Of a stretch of 64,000 nucleotides of DNA, positions 62,035 to 64,000 are shown in pieces. The stretch is taken from the NCBI GenBank assembly GCA_949283655.1, contig CASDTH010000007.1, positions 1 to 64,000 on the forward strand, read 5' to 3'. The position numbers and the translations under genes are program-made. This stretch comes from an uncultured bacterium (GTDB taxonomy: Bacteria > Bacillota > Clostridia > Oscillospirales > Acutalibacteraceae). The notes below the pieces were generated by a model. The model searched no databases. It was not told the origin of the DNA and saw nothing but the letters and a program-made list of their open reading frames with translations. Within the stretch, counting starts at the first letter, position 1. Every line of letters begins with the position of its first letter.

Positions 62035-62913
62035 ATGGTAAAAAGCATGACGGGCTATGGCCGCGCGGAGGATCTTATCGACGGGATGCAGATCGCCGTG
62101 GAATGCAAAAGCGTCAATCACCGTTACCTTGAGTTCACCGTCAAGGCGCCGCGTAACTACGGCTTTTTGGAGGAGCGGCTTAAGCGGCTTGTAATGCAGT
62201 ACCTTTCCCGGGGCAAGGTGGAATGCTTCGTCCAGCTTGATCTGCTGGAGGATGCAGGGGTGACCGTGCAGGTCAACCAGCCGCTGGCGGAGGGATATGT
62301 AGCCGCGCTGCGGGAGCTGGTGGAGTGCTACGGCGTGCAGGATGATATTTCGGCCTGTGCATTGGGGCGCTTTAGCGATGTGCTTTCCATCCACAAGGTG
62401 GAAACGGATGAGGAGAAGATATGGCTTGCCGTCCAAGCGGTTGCCCAGCGGGCTGTAGAGGCCTGTGTGCAAATGCGTGAGCGGGAAGGCGAGCGCCTGC
62501 GGGCGGATATCCTCTCCCGGGCGGATCGGATTTTGGAGGATGTCGCCTTTATTGAAGTGCGTTCGCCGGAGACGGTGCGTCTGTACCGGGAAAAGCTGCT
62601 TGCCCGGATGCAGGAAGTTTTGGCCGACGCGAAGGTGGACGAGCAGCGGATCCTGACAGAGGCGGCGATTTACGCCGATAAGGTGGCCGTGGATGAGGAG
62701 ACGGTGCGCTTGCGCAGCCATATCAGCCAGTTGCACGCCTTCTTTGAGGCGGATGAGGCAATTGGGCGGAAGATGGATTTTTTGGTGCAGGAGATGAACC
62801 GCGAGGCAAACACCATCGGCTCCAAGGCGCAGGATGTGGAGATTGCCCGCAAGGTTCTGGATATCAAGGCGGAGATTGAAAAAATCCGTGAGCAGGTGCA
62901 AAACATCGAATAA
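62035..62913 (+). CDS. YicC-type endoribonuclease
   Basis: This 292-residue protein begins VKSMTGYGRAE, the hallmark of the YicC/YloC family, and ends with EMNREANTIGSKAQDVEIARKVLDIKAEIEKIREQVQNIE. Members are involved in RNA turnover. AGGAG precedes the ATG. It is the first gene of a conserved Firmicute cluster with remA, gmk and rpoZ. Confidence 0.92.
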   Translation: MVKSMTGYGRAEDLIDGMQIAVECKSVNHRYLEFTVKAPRNYGFLEERLKRLVMQYLSRGKVECFVQLDLLEDAGVTVQVNQPLAEGYVAALRELVECYGVQDDISACALGRFSDVLSIHKVETDEEKIWLAVQAVAQRAVEACVQMREREGERLRADILSRADRILEDVAFIEVRSPETVRLYREKLLARMQEVLADAKVDEQRILTEAAIYADKVAVDEETVRLRSHISQLHAFFEADEAIGRKMDFLVQEMNREANTIGSKAQDVEIARKVLDIKAEIEKIREQVQNIE

Positions 62914-62980
62914 TTTGATGGAAGCGGCAGGGTAGCCGGCTGCTTTCCGGCCCTCTGGGCAATTCGCGGGAGGAGACAGA

Positions 62981-63256
62981 ATGAAGCTCATCAACATCGG
63001 CTTTGGCAATATGGTCAACGCCAACCGGCTGGTCGCCATCGTCAGCCCGGAGTCCGCTCCAATCAAGCGGATCATTCAGGATTGTAAGGAGCGGGGCACG
63101 CTCATTGACGCAACGCACGGGCGCCGCACGCGCGCCGTGATTATTACAGACAGCGATCATGTCATTCTCACCTATCTGCAATCTGAGACGGTGGCAAACC
63201 GGCTTAACGATGACGAGGATGAGATCGATGAGGAGGGCGCGCCGGACGATGAGTGA
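62981..63256 (+). CDS. remA: RemA-type DNA-binding regulator (DUF370)
   Basis: This 91-residue protein has the RemA pattern [30 protein letters not shown] and [24 protein letters not shown]. In Bacillus subtilis RemA activates matrix and osmoprotection genes. The acidic tail ([15 protein letters not shown]) is typical of some orthologues. GGGAGGAG lies before the ATG. Confidence 0.92.
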   Translation: MKLINIGFGNMVNANRLVAIVSPESAPIKRIIQDCKERGTLIDATHGRRTRAVIITDSDHVILTYLQSETVANRLNDDEDEIDEEGAPDDE

Positions 63257-63866
63257 AAAAAAGAGGGGAATGCTGTTTATTTTATCCGGCCCGTCCGGCT
63301 CCGGAAAGGATACGATCCTGGAGCGGCTGGCGAAGCGGGATGCCAATGTGCAGCTTTCCATTTCGCTAACCACCCGTGCAGCGCGTGATTGGGAGATTGA
63401 TGGTTTCCATTATTATTTTGTCACCAAGGATTATTTTCTGCAAAAGCTGGAGCGGGATGAAATTCTCGAGTATGCACAGTATGGCGAAAATTACTATGGC
63501 ACACCGCGTGACCCGGTCGATCAATGGCTGGCGGAGGGGAAAACCGTCATTCTGAAGATTGAGGTGCAGGGCGCGGAGAAAATTCGCCGGATGTATCCGG
63601 ATGTGGTCAGCATTTTCCTGATGCCGCCTTCCATGCAGGCCCTGGAGCAGCGGCTGCGCAATCGGGAGAGTGAGTGCGAAAAGGATATTGAAACGCGTAT
63701 GCGCATCGCAAAGGATGAAATTGCCCGGTCCGGTGAATATAATTATATCGTTGTTAATGATATTCTTGATTATGCGGTGAGTGATATCTGCGCCATCATC
63801 CAGGCGGAAAATCTGAGAGCTTCCCGCATGAATTCATTTGTAAAAGAGGTATTGGAGCATGTTTAA
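63249..63866 (+). CDS. gmk: Guanylate kinase
   Basis: This enzyme phosphorylates GMP to GDP. The 205-residue protein has P-loop [11 protein letters not shown], the GMP-binding STR-like segment [14 protein letters not shown] and the lid region with REIxGVDY-like [16 protein letters not shown]. The start overlaps the remA stop by eight bases, indicating coupled translation. Confidence 0.96.
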   Translation: MSEKKRGMLFILSGPSGSGKDTILERLAKRDANVQLSISLTTRAARDWEIDGFHYYFVTKDYFLQKLERDEILEYAQYGENYYGTPRDPVDQWLAEGKTVILKIEVQGAEKIRRMYPDVVSIFLMPPSMQALEQRLRNRESECEKDIETRMRIAKDEIARSGEYNYIVVNDILDYAVSDICAIIQAENLRASRMNSFVKEVLEHV

Positions 63867-64000
63867 TCCCGATTTAAGCGTATTGCTGAAAAACAATATC
63901 AGCCGGTATTCTCTGGTAACGGCTACTGCAAAGCGTGCGCGCGCCATTGCAGATGAGGCGCAGTTTAACGGCGAGCATCTCACGGAGAAGCCCGTCAGCA
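63859..64000 (+). CDS. rpoZ: RNA polymerase omega subunit (partial)
   Basis: Only 47 codons are present before the window ends. They read [29 protein letters not shown], matching the RpoZ N-terminus with the conserved SLVTATAKRAR motif. The start overlaps the end of gmk by eight bases, and GGAG sits immediately before it. This completes the conserved yicC-remA-gmk-rpoZ order. Confidence 0.93.
   Translation, partial: MFNPDLSVLLKNNISRYSLVTATAKRARAIADEAQFNGEHLTEKPVS

Overview
The window looks like a chromosomal segment of an anaerobic, spore-forming, Gram-positive bacterium of the class Clostridia, probably a gut Oscillospiraceae/Ruminococcaceae-type organism. The evidence is sporulation genes (spoIIID, spoIIGA-sigE, cwlD-like), a CIRCE-controlled groESL operon, oxygen-sensitive indolepyruvate:ferredoxin oxidoreductase, strong AGGAGG-type ribosome binding sites, moderately high GC and several intracellular glycoside hydrolases. 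I saw no rRNA, tRNA, CRISPR array, phage or transposase gene.

Layout. 1-7.2 kb: yajC, a small membrane protein, a TatD-associated radical SAM protein, a large secreted propeller-like protein with a sortase-like tail, GtrA, a tail-anchored phosphoesterase and DegV. 7.3-18.3 kb: dusB, then mtaB-GH125-GH31 (tRNA modification plus alpha-mannoside/alpha-glucoside hydrolysis), a NUDIX hydrolase, a lipase-like hydrolase, an MFS transporter and a DUF2264 protein. 18.5-26.7 kb: spoIIID, putP, a YeiH-type transporter with a divergent LysR regulator, and small regulatory or membrane genes. 26.9-33.9 kb: GH127, YbaK, a sirtuin, an orphan fumarase beta subunit, a DivIVA-like protein, spoIIGA-sigE and a DUF378 protein.

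34.0-45.4 kb: an Sfp-type transferase beside a 1068-residue fusion of an endonuclease-Q-like PHP nuclease with a UvrD helicase, a sodium symporter, then an aryl-pyruvate oxidation operon (paaK-iorA-iorB-paaK-ACT). 45.4-46.6 kb is a non-coding island of palindromic repeats and a MITE-like inverted-repeat element. It is followed by Cu/Zn superoxide dismutase, pyrE, an O-antigen-ligase-like protein, groESL, and a GH5 plus ABC exporter pair. Another, inverted copy of the repeat lies at 55.5-55.8 kb.

56.0-58.5 kb holds an unfamiliar cluster. An XRE regulator with palindromic operators is divergent from an operon of a TM2 protein, a coiled-coil membrane protein, a JAMM metallopeptidase and a tiny cysteine-rich protein. 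The window ends with housekeeping genes: cwlD-like, radA, a DUF6873 protein and yicC-remA-gmk-rpoZ.

The best candidates for undescribed biology are the EndoQ-UvrD fusion, the JAMM/TM2/XRE cluster, and the two repeat families. Most start sites were chosen by Shine-Dalgarno spacing. All domain calls come from recognised motifs without any database search.
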